Shown here: positions 37,695 through 46,803 of the stretch, one piece after another | How the letters are laid out: each line of letters opens with the position of its first letter | Position numbering within the stretch: the stretch's first letter is position 1 | Source of the DNA: Rhodopseudomonas pseudopalustris | Lineage (GTDB): Bacteria > Pseudomonadota > Alphaproteobacteria > Rhizobiales > Xanthobacteraceae | Assembly (NCBI RefSeq): GCF_900110435.1 | Contig: NZ_FODT01000009.1 | Span: 148,075-212,074, forward strand | Direction: 5' to 3' | Length of the DNA: 64,000 bases | Notes under the pieces: model-generated | The model's database searches: none | The model's input: only the letters and a program-made list of their open reading frames with translations | Told to the model about the DNA's origin: nothing | Translations under genes and position numbers: made by a program

Positions 37695-38777
37695 ATGACC
37701 ACGCCGCTCGCCGCCAGGATCGCCCGCGACATCGGCACGCCCGCGCTGGTGATCGACATGGACCGCGTCGAGCGCAATATCGCGCGGGTGCAGGCGCTCT
37801 GCGATGCGGCCGGCGTCGCCAACCGGCCGCATATCAAGACCCACAAATCCCCGCTGCTCGCCCAGATGCAGATCGCCGCCGGCGCCAAAGGCATCACCTG
37901 CCAGAAGATCAGCGAGGCCGAGGTGATGGCCGACGCCGGCATCGACGATATCCTGATCAGCTACAATCTGATCGGCGAGGAGAAGATGGCGCGGCTCGGC
38001 GCGCTGCACGCGCGCGCCGAGATGGTCGTTGCCGCCGACAACGAGGTGGTGATCGCCGGCCTGCCGGCCGCGGCCGCGCGCGCCGGCCGCCCGCTCGGCG
38101 TCGTGGTCGAATGCGACACCGGCCGCGCCCGCGCCGGAGTCGAGACGCCCGCCGAAGCGATCGCGCTGGCGCGATCCATCGCCGCGTCCGAAGGGCTGAT
38201 TTTCAAGGGCTTCATGCTGTATCCGACCGAGACCGGCTGGCCGCAGGCGCAGCGCTTTTTCGACGAGGCGCTGGCCGGAATCCGCGCGCACGGCCTCGAA
38301 GCCGCGATGGTCTCGACCGGCGGCTCGCCGAACCTGAGAAATCTCGGCCAGCTCGCGGGGGCGACCGAGCATCGTCCCGGTACTTACATCTACAACGACA
38401 GGATGCAGGTTGCGGCCGGCGTCGCGAGCTGGGACGATTGCGCGTTGACGATCTACTCCACCGTGGTCAGCCGCGCCGCCCCTGAGCGCGGCATCCTCGA
38501 CGCCGGCTCGAAAACGCTGACCTCGGACCCAGGCGGCGGCCTCGACGGCTTCGGCCTGATCCTCGACCATCCAGAAGCCCGGATCGCGCGCTTCGCCGAG
38601 GAGCACGGCTTTCTCGATCTGTCGCGCAGCAACTCCCGCCCCGCCATCGGCGACGTCGTCCGCATCGTGCCGAACCACGTCTGCGTCGTCGTCAACATGG
38701 TCGACGAGGTGGTGATGGTCCGCGGCGACGAAATTTTGGGAACGCTGCCCGTCGCAGCGCGGGGCAGACTGAAGTAA
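37695..38777 (+). CDS. DSD1/D-threonine-aldolase-type PLP enzyme
   Basis: A 360-residue fold type III PLP enzyme. The ATG at 37695 has an AAGGAG site seven bases upstream. PLP Lys lies in RPHIKTHKSPLLA; PLP-phosphate contact MVSTGGSPN; metal-binding His and Cys in PNHVCVVVNM near the C-terminus, as in D-threonine aldolase and D-serine dehydratase. It should split or dehydrate a D-3-hydroxy amino acid with PLP and a divalent metal; the exact substrate is open. Confidence 0.9.
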   Translation: MTTPLAARIARDIGTPALVIDMDRVERNIARVQALCDAAGVANRPHIKTHKSPLLAQMQIAAGAKGITCQKISEAEVMADAGIDDILISYNLIGEEKMARLGALHARAEMVVAADNEVVIAGLPAAAARAGRPLGVVVECDTGRARAGVETPAEAIALARSIAASEGLIFKGFMLYPTETGWPQAQRFFDEALAGIRAHGLEAAMVSTGGSPNLRNLGQLAGATEHRPGTYIYNDRMQVAAGVASWDDCALTIYSTVVSRAAPERGILDAGSKTLTSDPGGGLDGFGLILDHPEARIARFAEEHGFLDLSRSNSRPAIGDVVRIVPNHVCVVVNMVDEVVMVRGDEILGTLPVAARGRLK

Positions 38778-38790
38778 CAGTCTTTCAGTC

Positions 38791-38834
38791 CGTCATTCCA
38801 GGGCGCTTGTGCAGGAAGCGAACCCGGAATGACG
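38791..38834. repeat. Short R1 repeat
   Basis: A 44-bp copy: CGTCATTCCAGGGCGC ... GAACCCGGAATGACG. Only the outer arms of the R1 family are kept, lacking the inner CGGGATTCCGG part. Confidence 0.7.
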
Positions 38835-38839
38835 AACAC

Positions 38840-40084
38840 TTAGTCAGTAGATTTTCTCCCCAGACACGCCAGCGCGCCGCGGCCCGCTGCGGCCCCCGTC
38901 GCGAAACAGGCTGTCAGCAGATAGCCGCCGGTCGGCGCTTCCCAATCCAGCATCTCGCCCGCCGCGAACACGCCGGGCAATTTGCGCAGCATGGAGGTGT
39001 CGTCCAATTCGGCGAAGGCGACGCCGCCCGCCGTCGAGATCGCCCGCGCGATCGGCGCGACGCCGGTGAGACGCACCGGCACGGCGTTGATCAGCGCGGC
39101 GCATTCGGCCGGCGGCAGTGACGCCAATGACAATCCCTGCCGGTGCGCGGCCTCCTGCAGCACCCCGATCCCGGCCGGCGGAAGCCCCGCCGCCTTGCGC
39201 AGAAACGTCGACAGCGACTGCTTGCCCTTCGGCTTCGCCAGTCGCAACGCCAGTTCGTCGGCTGAAAGATCCGGCCGCAGCGCGATCATCAGCGTCGCCT
39301 CGCCATCCGCGAGGATCGCATCGCGCAAGCCGGCCGACAGCGCGTAGACCGCGCCGCCTTCGAGGCCGGTCTTGGTGACAATCGCCTCACCGCGAATGAC
39401 GCGCCCGCCGAATGACAGGGCGATGTTTTTCAGCGGCGTTCCTTGATACTTCTCGGCGAACAGCTCCGACCAATCGACCGTGAAGCCGCAATTTGCCGGC
39501 TTCAGCGGCGCGATCGCGATGCCTTTCGCCGCCAGCAGATCGACGAAGCCGCCATCGGAGCCGAGCTTCGGCCAGCTCGCGCCGCCGAGCGCCAGCACAG
39601 TCGCACGCGCTGCGATGGCGCGCGGCCCGTCGAACGTGTCGAACAGTAATCGGCCGTGATCGTCCCAGCCGGTCCAGCGATGCCGCAGCTTCAGTTGCAC
39701 GCCCTGCGCATCCAGCCGCCGCAGCCAGGCGCGCAGCAGCGGCGAGGCCTTCATCGCCACCGGAAACACCCGGCCGCTGGAGCCGACGAAAGTCGGCTGA
39801 CCGAGCTCCTCCGCCCAGGCGCGTAGCGCATCCGGCGGAAACGCTTCGATCGCCGGCCGCAGCCGCTGCTGCGCAGCGCCGTAGCGTGCGAGGACATCGG
39901 CCAGCGGTTCGCTGTGAGTGAGATTGAGACCGCCGCGGCCGGCGAGCAGGAATTTCCGCGCTGCCGAGCTCATGCCGTCGAACACGGTCACGCGCGCGCC
40001 GCCTTGCGCCGCCACCTCCGCCGCCATCAGGCCCGCAGGTCCGGCGCCGATCACGGCGACGTCGATGGTGGAAGCGTCGGTCAC
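38840..40084 (-). CDS. BaiN/HI0933-like flavoprotein (TIGR03862 type)
   Basis: A 414-residue FAD-binding oxidoreductase: Rossmann motif VAVIGAGPAGLMAAEVAAQG, AARKFLLAGRGGLNLTH, ATVLALGGASWPKLGSDGGF, and a C-terminal FAD motif GVFAAGEMLDWEAPTGGYLL. The family includes BaiN, but most members have no assigned substrate. The gene stands alone between two R1 repeats. Confidence 0.88.
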   Translation of the reverse strand: MTDASTIDVAVIGAGPAGLMAAEVAAQGGARVTVFDGMSSAARKFLLAGRGGLNLTHSEPLADVLARYGAAQQRLRPAIEAFPPDALRAWAEELGQPTFVGSSGRVFPVAMKASPLLRAWLRRLDAQGVQLKLRHRWTGWDDHGRLLFDTFDGPRAIAARATVLALGGASWPKLGSDGGFVDLLAAKGIAIAPLKPANCGFTVDWSELFAEKYQGTPLKNIALSFGGRVIRGEAIVTKTGLEGGAVYALSAGLRDAILADGEATLMIALRPDLSADELALRLAKPKGKQSLSTFLRKAAGLPPAGIGVLQEAAHRQGLSLASLPPAECAALINAVPVRLTGVAPIARAISTAGGVAFAELDDTSMLRKLPGVFAAGEMLDWEAPTGGYLLTACFATGAAAGRGALACLGRKSTD

Positions 40085-40178
40085 GAGTCACCCGGGCGCG
40101 ATTGAATTGCTCTCAGCAATCGGCCAATCGGGCCTGCCGCGCAACCCATCATTGCGAAAGATGCCCCCTCCGCAACGA

Positions 40179-40280
40179 CGTCATTCCGGGGCGCGACCGC
40201 AGGTCGCGAACCCGGAATCCCGAGATGCCCTGAACTTCTGGATTCCGGGTTCGCGCCTGATGGCGCCCCCCGGAATGACG
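40179..40280. repeat. R1 palindromic repeat
   Basis: A 102-bp copy: CGTCATTCCGGGGCGCG at one end, CGGAATGACG at the other, with CGGAATCCCGAGATGCCCTG and GGATTCCGGG in the middle. Near-identical blocks recur at 45,504-45,603. Confidence 0.8.
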
Positions 40281-40334
40281 AGGCGAGAAGCTGCGGCCGA
40301 ACGCGAAGCGCGGCCGCGGCCGCGCCCCCTCACC

Positions 40335-41252
40335 TCACATCTTGATACCGAGCCGCGCCGCGGCCTGGGCGACGTATTTCTGCGTCTGCTGGAACGCGCC
40401 TTCGAGCGCCTGGGCCTTCGAGGCGTCGCTGATCTCGGCGAAATGCGCGGCGATCGCGTCGGGCGTCCACTCGTCCTCAGCCAGATTGACGCCTTCGGTC
40501 TCGATGATCTTGATCACCGCGAACGAGCCCGCACCCGCGCCCATGATGGTGCGGGTCGGCGCATTGTCGCCGAGCATGTAGAGCACCGCCGGCGTGATCG
40601 CCTCGGGCTTCATCAGCGCCAGCGCCTGCGGCGGCAGCAGTTCCTCGGTCATCCGCGTGGCCGCGGTCGGCGACACCGTGTTGACGCGGATGTCGGTCTT
40701 GCGGCCTTCCTGGGCGAGCACGTTCATCAGCCCGACGATGCCGGCTTTCGCCGCGCCATAATTGGCCTGACCGAAATTGCCGAACATGCCGGACGACGAC
40801 GTCGTCAGCACGATGCGGCCGTAGTTGCGCTCGCGCATCCCGTCCCACACCGCCTTGCAGCAGTAGAACGTGCCGGCGAGATGCACGTCGATCACCTTCT
40901 GGAAATCGCTCAGCTCCATCTTGCCGAACGATTTGTCGCGCAGGATGCCGGCATTGGCGACCATCAGATCGACGCTGCCCCACTCCTTGGTGGCCTTCTC
41001 GACCATCGCCCGGACTTGCTCGTAATTCGAGACGTCGGCGCCGTCGGCCATCGCGACGCCGCCGGCCTTGCGGATCTCCTCGACCACGGTCTCCGCCGCC
41101 GTCATCGAGCCGCCGGTGCCGTCGCGCGCGCCGCCGAAATCGTTGACCACCACCTTGGCGCCGCGCGCCGCGAGGCCGAGCGCATGTGCGCGTCCCAAAC
41201 CGTTGCCCGCGCCGGTGACGATGGCGACGCGTCCGTCGAACCTGATTGTCAT
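40335..41252 (-). CDS. SDR oxidoreductase, (3R)-hydroxyacyl-CoA dehydrogenase-like
   Basis: A 305-residue short-chain dehydrogenase: cofactor loop VTGAGNGLGRAHALGLAARG, NDFGGARDGTGGS insert, Asn-Ala-Gly box VANAGILRDKSF and catalytic YGAAK. The insert and the long C-terminal tail are typical of the HSD17B4/MFE-2 dehydrogenase type, which oxidises (3R)-hydroxyacyl-CoA. It is the last gene of a leftward operon behind a MaoC hydratase, the natural partner activity. Confidence 0.9.
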   Translation of the reverse strand: MTIRFDGRVAIVTGAGNGLGRAHALGLAARGAKVVVNDFGGARDGTGGSMTAAETVVEEIRKAGGVAMADGADVSNYEQVRAMVEKATKEWGSVDLMVANAGILRDKSFGKMELSDFQKVIDVHLAGTFYCCKAVWDGMRERNYGRIVLTTSSSGMFGNFGQANYGAAKAGIVGLMNVLAQEGRKTDIRVNTVSPTAATRMTEELLPPQALALMKPEAITPAVLYMLGDNAPTRTIMGAGAGSFAVIKIIETEGVNLAEDEWTPDAIAAHFAEISDASKAQALEGAFQQTQKYVAQAAARLGIKM

Positions 41253-41271
41253 GATGTGATGTCCTGAAGTG

Positions 41272-41736
41272 TTACGCGAAGTAGATCAGGCCGAGCCAGT
41301 CGGCGACCAGCGCCGAGCGCTTCTCGCCCTCGATTTCGACGTTGACGCTGGTACGCGACAGCAACTCGTTCGGCTTGCGCAGAGTAGCTTCCGCCAGCAT
41401 GAAGCGGCCGCGAACCCGCGAGCCGGCCTTCACCGGCGAGATGAACCGCAACCGGTCGAAGCCGTAATTGACGCCCATCGTCACGCCCTTGATGCGCGGC
41501 ATCGCCTCGTAGGAGAACACGCTCAGCATCGACAGCGTCAGAAAGCCGTGCGCGATCGAGGCGCCGAACGGTGTCTCGCGCGCCGCGCGCTCGGGATCGA
41601 CGTGGATGAATTGCCAGTCCTCGGTGCAGTCGGCGAATGCATCGATCCGCTTCTGGTCGAGAACATGCCATTCCGACACCCCGATCTCGGTGCCGACCAT
41701 CTTCATATACGCGTCGCGTTCGACTTCAGCGCTCAT
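41272..41736 (-). CDS. MaoC-family (R)-enoyl-CoA hydratase-like protein
   Basis: A 154-residue single hot-dog protein with the hydratase motif FADCTEDWQFIHVDPERAA and APFG/GFLTLSM (Asp and His of the catalytic pair). It probably hydrates trans-2-enoyl-CoA to (3R)-hydroxyacyl-CoA, feeding the SDR encoded 19 bp downstream. Confidence 0.9.
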   Translation of the reverse strand: MSAEVERDAYMKMVGTEIGVSEWHVLDQKRIDAFADCTEDWQFIHVDPERAARETPFGASIAHGFLTLSMLSVFSYEAMPRIKGVTMGVNYGFDRLRFISPVKAGSRVRGRFMLAEATLRKPNELLSRTSVNVEIEGEKRSALVADWLGLIYFA

Positions 41737-41817
41737 TCAATCCTCGCGGTTTTGAGGCCGCATAGTCCACAAAGGAGGCAGCGCGCCAAGCGAAATTTTC
41801 CTGGGGGTATCGGGCCG

Positions 41818-42792
41818 CTACGGCAGCAGCGCGACCCGGCCAATGGCGCGGCGTTCGATCAACAGCCGCATCCCACTCGCCCATTGCGCGAGCGGCAGCC
41901 GATGCGACACGTTCGGACGGATCTTGCCTTGCGCGGCGAGATCGAGCAGTCCGGCGATGCGCCGCTCGCCGAGGGCGGGGTCGCGCCGCACCGCCTCGCC
42001 AGCGCGCACGCCGACGACGCTCGCGCCCTTCATCAGGATCAGGTTGGTGCGCGCGAGCCCGATGCCGCCGGTGAAGCCGACGATCAGCAGCCGCGCGCCC
42101 CAATTGATACAACGCACGCTGTCCTCGAAGATTTCGCCCCCGACCGGATCGAACACCACATCGGCGCCGCGGCCACCGGTGATACGCTTCACGGCATCGC
42201 GAAACGGCTCGCGGCTGTAGAGGACGCCATGATCGGCGCCGCGCGCGCGCGCCACCTCGAGCTTCTCCTCGGAGGACGCCGCCGCGATCACGGTGGCGCC
42301 GAGATATTTGCCGAGTTCGACCGCGGCAAGGCCGACGCCGCCGCCGGCGCCATGCACCAGCAGCACTTCACCCTTTTGCAGATGTCCGCGATCCACCAGC
42401 CCGTGCCAGGCGGTGCCGTGGCCGGCGAGAAACGTCGCGGCCTCCGCGTAGTCGAAATTCGGCGGCATCGGCGTCAGTTGAGACGCCGCCACCGCGACCT
42501 CCTCCGCATAGGCGCCGAACCGCAGCTTGACGATCACCCGGTCGCCGACCTTGGCGTTGGTGACGCCCTCGCCGATCTCGATCACGTCGCCGGCCGCCTC
42601 GACGCCGGGAATGAACGGCAGTTCGGGCTTGAGCTGATACTCGCCCGCGCACATCAGAATGTCGGGAAAGTTGATGCCCGCGGCGCGGATCGCGACCCGC
42701 GCCTCACCCGCCTGCAACGGCTTGCGTTCGATCTCTTCCAACCGCAACACCTCGGGCGGACCGAGTTCGCGGCACACCACCGCCTTTGGCAT
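41818..42792 (-). CDS. NADPH:quinone oxidoreductase-like MDR enzyme
   Basis: A 324-residue zinc-free MDR protein: GINFPDILMCAGEYQLKPEL, VLLVHGAGGGVGLAAVELGK, VVFDPVGGEIFEDSVR. Quinone-oxidoreductase or enoyl-reductase activity is likely. Its start overlaps the stop of the preceding gene by one base (TGATG), so it is translationally coupled to the isomerase gene. Confidence 0.9.
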   Translation of the reverse strand: MPKAVVCRELGPPEVLRLEEIERKPLQAGEARVAIRAAGINFPDILMCAGEYQLKPELPFIPGVEAAGDVIEIGEGVTNAKVGDRVIVKLRFGAYAEEVAVAASQLTPMPPNFDYAEAATFLAGHGTAWHGLVDRGHLQKGEVLLVHGAGGGVGLAAVELGKYLGATVIAAASSEEKLEVARARGADHGVLYSREPFRDAVKRITGGRGADVVFDPVGGEIFEDSVRCINWGARLLIVGFTGGIGLARTNLILMKGASVVGVRAGEAVRRDPALGERRIAGLLDLAAQGKIRPNVSHRLPLAQWASGMRLLIERRAIGRVALLP

Positions 42793-43424
42793 CAGGCGGC
42801 GCTCGCCGATGTGCTGGATTTGCGACGCGCCAAGGCCTCGCGCACCAGCGGCAGCCGGTCGTTGCCGAAATACATGTCGGTGGTGTCGACGAAGATGGTC
42901 GGCGATCCGAAGCCGCCGCGCGCCATCACCTCGTCGGTGTTGGCCTTGAGCTGATCCTTGATCGCGGGCTCGGAAATCGCCGCGAACAACGCCTGCGAAT
43001 CGACGCCGACGCGCTTGCAGATCGCGCTCAGGACCTCGTCGTTGGAAATGTCCTGATCATCGCCCCAATAGGCTTCGAACACCGCGGTCGCGAACGGCGC
43101 CATCGCGTCCGGCCTGTCGCGCAGCAGCGCCAGGCAGCCGCGCATCGCCTTGACGCTGTTCACCGGAAACACCGAGGGCGGCATTTTGATCGCGAGACCT
43201 GCCGAGCGCGACCAGTCGCCGAGATCCTTCAGCATGTAGCGCGCCTTCAACGGCACCGGCGTCTTGCGGGATTCATAGACGCTCGGATTGACCGAATTGA
43301 AGATGCCCCCGACCAGGATCGGCCGCCAACTGATCTCGACCCCCGCCTCCTTGGCCAGCGGCTGGATGTTGTGAAAGGCGAGATAGGTCCAGGGACTGGA
43401 ACAGTCGAAGAAGAATTCGAGCAT
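42792..43424 (-). CDS. 2-hydroxychromene-2-carboxylate isomerase-like (DsbA-fold)
   Basis: A 210-residue kappa-GST/DsbA-fold protein with the active-site Ser in FFDCSSPWTYLAFHN and ARGGFGSPTIFVD as the cis-Pro region. The family contains glutathione-dependent isomerases of aromatic degradation; many members have other or unknown roles. It is the first gene of the four-gene leftward operon. Confidence 0.88.
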   Translation of the reverse strand: MLEFFFDCSSPWTYLAFHNIQPLAKEAGVEISWRPILVGGIFNSVNPSVYESRKTPVPLKARYMLKDLGDWSRSAGLAIKMPPSVFPVNSVKAMRGCLALLRDRPDAMAPFATAVFEAYWGDDQDISNDEVLSAICKRVGVDSQALFAAISEPAIKDQLKANTDEVMARGGFGSPTIFVDTTDMYFGNDRLPLVREALARRKSSTSASAA

Positions 43425-43470
43425 GGCGGGGTTTCCGTTTGTTGTTGTTACTTGTTCAAAACTCTCGACC

Positions 43471-43569
43471 CGTCATTCCGGGGCGCCGCGCAGCGGCGAA
43501 CCCGGACTCCAGAGGTTCAGGACACCTCGGGATTCCGGGTTCGCGCCTTCGGCGCGCCCCGGAATGACG
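43471..43569. repeat. R1 palindromic repeat
   Basis: A 99-bp complete copy with CGTCATTCCGGGGCGC and GGAATGACG ends and a central CTCGGGATTCCGGG. Lies in the promoter side of the isomerase operon. Confidence 0.8.
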
Positions 43570-43590
43570 AACGTAAGGTACATGCATGTC

Positions 43591-44304
43591 TCACTGCTGC
43601 TGCGCACCCTGTGCGTCCGCGTGCGCCGGAGCGTCGACGCCGAACAGCAGCTTGCGGGCCTGTTCGTCCATCGGCTTGCGCTCCTCCTTGCCGAGCGCCA
43701 GCCCGGCCTGCAGCTTCGGCCGCGCCCTGAGCAGCGCGTACCAGCGTTTCACATGCGGATAGTCGTCGAGCGTCAGCCCCTGCGCCTTGTGGGTCATGAT
43801 CCAGGGGAAGCACGCCATGTCGGCGATCGAATAGTCCCCCGCGATATAGTCGCGCTCGGCCAGCCGCGCGTCGAGCACGCCGTAGAGTCGCTTCGCCTCG
43901 CGGGTGTAGCGCTCGATCGCGTAAGGGATCTTCTCCGGCGCATACAGCAGGAAATGGCCGTTTTGGCCGAGCATCGGACCGAGGCCCGCCATCTGCCACA
44001 TCAGCCACTGCGTCACCTCGGACCGCGGCCGTGCAGCGGCCGACATGAACCGGCCAGATTTCTCCGCGAGATAGATCAGGATCGCGCCGCTTTCGAAGAT
44101 CGACAGCGGCCCGCCGCCGTCCTGCGGCGCGTGGTCGACGATCGCCGGCATCCGCCCGTTGGGGCTGAGCTTCAGATAGTCCGGCTTGTGCTGGTCGCCG
44201 CGGCCGAGTTGCATCGGCGCCACCCTGTAGGGCAGACCGCATTCCTCCAGCATGATCGAGATTTTCCAGCCGTTCGGCGTCGGCGCGTAATACAGCTCGA
44301 TCAT
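43591..44304 (-). CDS. Glutathione S-transferase (Nu/YfcG-like)
   Basis: A 237-residue GST. The start at 44304 gives the usual N-terminus MIELYYAPTPNGWKISIMLE with the thioredoxin fold, NGRMPAIVD cis-Pro and FESGAILIYLAEK G-site; the C-terminal helical domain includes YIAGDYSIADMACFPWI. The Nu-class pattern suggests YfcG/YghU-type disulfide-bond reductase activity. Confidence 0.92.
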   Translation of the reverse strand: MIELYYAPTPNGWKISIMLEECGLPYRVAPMQLGRGDQHKPDYLKLSPNGRMPAIVDHAPQDGGGPLSIFESGAILIYLAEKSGRFMSAAARPRSEVTQWLMWQMAGLGPMLGQNGHFLLYAPEKIPYAIERYTREAKRLYGVLDARLAERDYIAGDYSIADMACFPWIMTHKAQGLTLDDYPHVKRWYALLRARPKLQAGLALGKEERKPMDEQARKLLFGVDAPAHADAQGAQQQ

Positions 44305-44441
44305 GCGGACTCCCTTCACGGGTTGTTTTGCCCATCCTAGCCCGGCTGCGCCGGGCTTGTCACCTCGGTGTCGCGCTGCTGTACGCCGGAGCGCGGACAT
44401 GGCAGACAGAACTGCAACGACATGCCCCGGGGAGAGGTCAG

Positions 44442-45464
44442 ATGCTGTTTCCGACCACGATCGCAGGCTCCTTGCCGAAGCCGGAATGGCTGGCCGAGCC
44501 CAACACATTATGGGCGCCATGGAAATCCAGCGGCGACGAACTCTCCCGCGCCAAGCGCGACGCGACCATCCTGGCGCTGAAGCTGCAGGAAGATTCCGGC
44601 GTCGATATCGTCACCGACGGCGAGCAGGCGCGGCAGCATTTCGTCCACGGCTTTCTCGAGGCGGTCGAGGGCATCGATTTCGCCCACAAGGTCGAGATGG
44701 GCATCCGCAACGATCGCTATAAGGCGATGGTGCCGCAGGTGGTTGCGCCCTTGCGGCTGAAGGGCCGCGTCCACGCCTTCGAGGCGCAGGCTGCGCGCGC
44801 TCACACCACGCATCGGATCAAATTCACGTTGCCCGGTCCGATGACCATCATCGACACCATCGCGGATCAATACTACGGCGACCGCGTCAAGATGGCGTTC
44901 GCCTTCGCCGAGCTGCTGAACGAGGAAGCCAAGGCGCTGGCCGCTGACGGCATCGACATGATCCAGTTCGACGAACCGGCGTTCAACGTCTACATGAGCG
45001 AGGCGGCCGACTGGGGCGTCAAGGCGCTGGAGCGCGCCGCCGAAGGGCTCACTTGCGCCACCGCCGTGCACATCTGCTACGGCTACGGTATCAAGGCCAA
45101 TACCGACTGGAAGGAAACCCTCGGGGCCGAGTGGCGGCAATACGAGGACATCTTCCCGGCGATCGACAGAAGCGCGATCCAGCAGGTCGCGGTCGAGTGC
45201 CGCAACTCCAAGGTTCCGCTGGAATTGCTGTCGCTGCTCAAGGGCAAGATCGTGCAGGCCGGCGTCATCGACGTCGCCAGCGACGCGGTCGAGACCGCCG
45301 ACGACGTCTGCGCCACCATCGAAGCGGTGATGAAGCACGTGCCGAAGAGCAACATCGTCGCCACCACCAACTGCGGCATGGCCCCGATGCGCCGCGACAT
45401 CGCCGAAGCCAAGCTGGCGGCGCTGGGCGCGGGTGCGGAGTTGGCGCGGAAGAAGTTCGGGTAG
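44442..45464 (+). CDS. MetE-core, cobalamin-independent methionine synthase-type protein
   Basis: A 340-residue protein equal to the C-terminal catalytic barrel of MetE; the start at 44442 follows a GGGGAGAGG site and matches the family beginning MLFPTTIAGSLPKPEWL. Zinc ligands are visible in VHICYGYG (His, Cys), with Glu and the last Cys in TTNCGMAPM. Without the N-terminal MetE half such core proteins take methyl groups from donors other than methyl-tetrahydrofolate (methylcobalamin in studied archaeal-type cases). Donor and acceptor here are not known. It is monocistronic. Confidence 0.88.
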   Translation: MLFPTTIAGSLPKPEWLAEPNTLWAPWKSSGDELSRAKRDATILALKLQEDSGVDIVTDGEQARQHFVHGFLEAVEGIDFAHKVEMGIRNDRYKAMVPQVVAPLRLKGRVHAFEAQAARAHTTHRIKFTLPGPMTIIDTIADQYYGDRVKMAFAFAELLNEEAKALAADGIDMIQFDEPAFNVYMSEAADWGVKALERAAEGLTCATAVHICYGYGIKANTDWKETLGAEWRQYEDIFPAIDRSAIQQVAVECRNSKVPLELLSLLKGKIVQAGVIDVASDAVETADDVCATIEAVMKHVPKSNIVATTNCGMAPMRRDIAEAKLAALGAGAELARKKFG

Positions 45465-45503
45465 TCGCGCGCCGAACATCCAGCATCGTCATCCCCGATC
45501 GTC

Positions 45504-45603
45504 CGTCATTCCGGGGCGCGCGCAGCGCGAACCCGGAATCCCGAGATGCCCTGAACCTCGGGATTCCGGGCCTGCGCGCCAAGGCGCGCATCCCGGAATG
45601 ACG
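45504..45603. repeat. R1 palindromic repeat (best copy)
   Basis: A 100-bp copy that can fold end to end: outer arms CGTCATTCC/GGAATGACG, GCGCGC blocks, CCCGGAATC/GGATTCCGGG and a tip around GAGATGCCCTGAACCTC. Ends three bases before the stop of the next gene. Confidence 0.85.
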
Positions 45604-45606
45604 TGG

Positions 45607-46275
45607 TCAGTTTGTGCGCGACGTCGGATGCACCACAGGTCGATAGCCCGCGTCGAGCGCGCACAGGGTCGATGGCGGAGTAAGTAACAAGGTATCGACC
45701 AGCGGCTGGCGGACGGCTTGATAGCCCTCCAACGACCAGCGCAGCGCTCGACCCTGCCAGATCAACCAGCAGTCGGGCGGACCGCCGGACAGCCCCTCGC
45801 CGCCCGCAGGTGATCCAGCGCCGCCGCGCGCCGCCACCATCGCGCCGTCCGGCAACTGCTCGACCGCACACGGCAACGGATGCAGCCGCTTTGCGCGGGC
45901 GCCGAGCCGCTCGTGATGTAACGTCGCGTCGATCTGCTTCGCGGTGATGCGCGGAAGTCCGTTGCCCTTCGCCCACGCCGCGGCAAAGGCCTGCGCGTCG
46001 TCGCGGCGGCAATAAAAGCACGGCCGATGTCCCGCCGCCAAAGCGGTCGCTTCATCCAGAAAGAACAGCTCGGTCCAGCTCCGCGTCGCCATCACGTCGC
46101 GGCGGCGACCGCGGAAGTCGCAGACGCAGATGATCCAGGCCGGATTCGACCAGCGTCGCTTCAGCAGCGTCCGGGTCGCCGGATCATGAATGATGCCGCG
46201 ATTGCCGGTGAACAGGCCCCGCTGCGGCGCCGCGACGATCTCGCCGAACGGCGTCACGCGGTTCTGCAGCGGCAT
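45607..46275 (-). CDS. Conserved-type protein of unknown function with CxxC
   Basis: A 222-residue protein not assigned to a family with certainty. It has WIICVCDFRGRRRDVM, then FLDEATALAAGHRPCFYCRR, where one CxxC with neighbouring His/Asp suggests a metal site of the HNH or Ada-metal type, and YQAVRQPLVDTLLLTPPSTL near the end. Soluble, no signal. It is nine bases downstream of gpt on the same strand and probably belongs to its operon. Confidence 0.7.
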   Translation of the reverse strand: MPLQNRVTPFGEIVAAPQRGLFTGNRGIIHDPATRTLLKRRWSNPAWIICVCDFRGRRRDVMATRSWTELFFLDEATALAAGHRPCFYCRRDDAQAFAAAWAKGNGLPRITAKQIDATLHHERLGARAKRLHPLPCAVEQLPDGAMVAARGGAGSPAGGEGLSGGPPDCWLIWQGRALRWSLEGYQAVRQPLVDTLLLTPPSTLCALDAGYRPVVHPTSRTN

Positions 46276-46284
46276 GGCGGGCGT

Positions 46285-46803
46285 CTACGCCGCGCCGTCC
46301 TTCAGCGGCGGCTGAAAACTCAGGCCGGTATCCCAGGGGAAGAAGATCCAGGTGTCCTGCGACACTTCGGTGATGAAGGTGTCGACCAGCGGCTTGCCCT
46401 TGGGCTTGGCGTAAACGGTGGCGAAATGCGCGTCGGGCAGCAGGTCGCGCACCATCCGGCCGGTCTTGCCGGTGTCGACCAGATCGTCGACGATCAGCAA
46501 CCCCTTGCCGGTGCCGCCGCCGAGCGCGGCGGTCTGTTCGGAGACGCCCTTCAACACCTGCAGCTCGCCCTGCTTGTCGTGGGCGTAGCTCGCCACGCAG
46601 ATCGTATCGATCACCCGCAGCCCGAGTTCGCGCGCGACGATCGCCGCCGGCACCAGTCCGCCGCGGGTGATCGCGACCACCGCATGAAACGGCCCGACGG
46701 CGTTCAGCCGCCAGGTCAGCGCCCGGCAGTCGCGGTGAAACTGATCCCAGGAGACCGGAAACGGCCGCCGCTCCGCTACGCTGGCTTCTGCGCCGCTGCC
46801 CAT
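46285..46803 (-). CDS. gpt: Xanthine phosphoribosyltransferase
   Basis: A 172-residue type I PRTase: PRPP-binding loop [34 protein letters not shown], and C-terminal WIFFPWDT typical of Gpt. It salvages xanthine (and guanine) to XMP/GMP. Its 5' end overlaps the thioesterase gene by 28 bp. Confidence 0.95.
   Translation of the reverse strand: MGSGAEASVAERRPFPVSWDQFHRDCRALTWRLNAVGPFHAVVAITRGGLVPAAIVARELGLRVIDTICVASYAHDKQGELQVLKGVSEQTAALGGGTGKGLLIVDDLVDTGKTGRMVRDLLPDAHFATVYAKPKGKPLVDTFITEVSQDTWIFFPWDTGLSFQPPLKDGAA

Noticed and set aside
41269..42954. A 561-codon frame antisense to the MaoC and MDR genes
   Set aside because: Spans two real genes on the other strand and has no domain character.
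44305..44441. AGCCCGGCTGCGCCGGGCT hairpin and the metE-like leader considered as a SAM riboswitch
   Set aside because: A simple stem without conserved riboswitch cores; more likely a short palindromic repeat between divergent genes.
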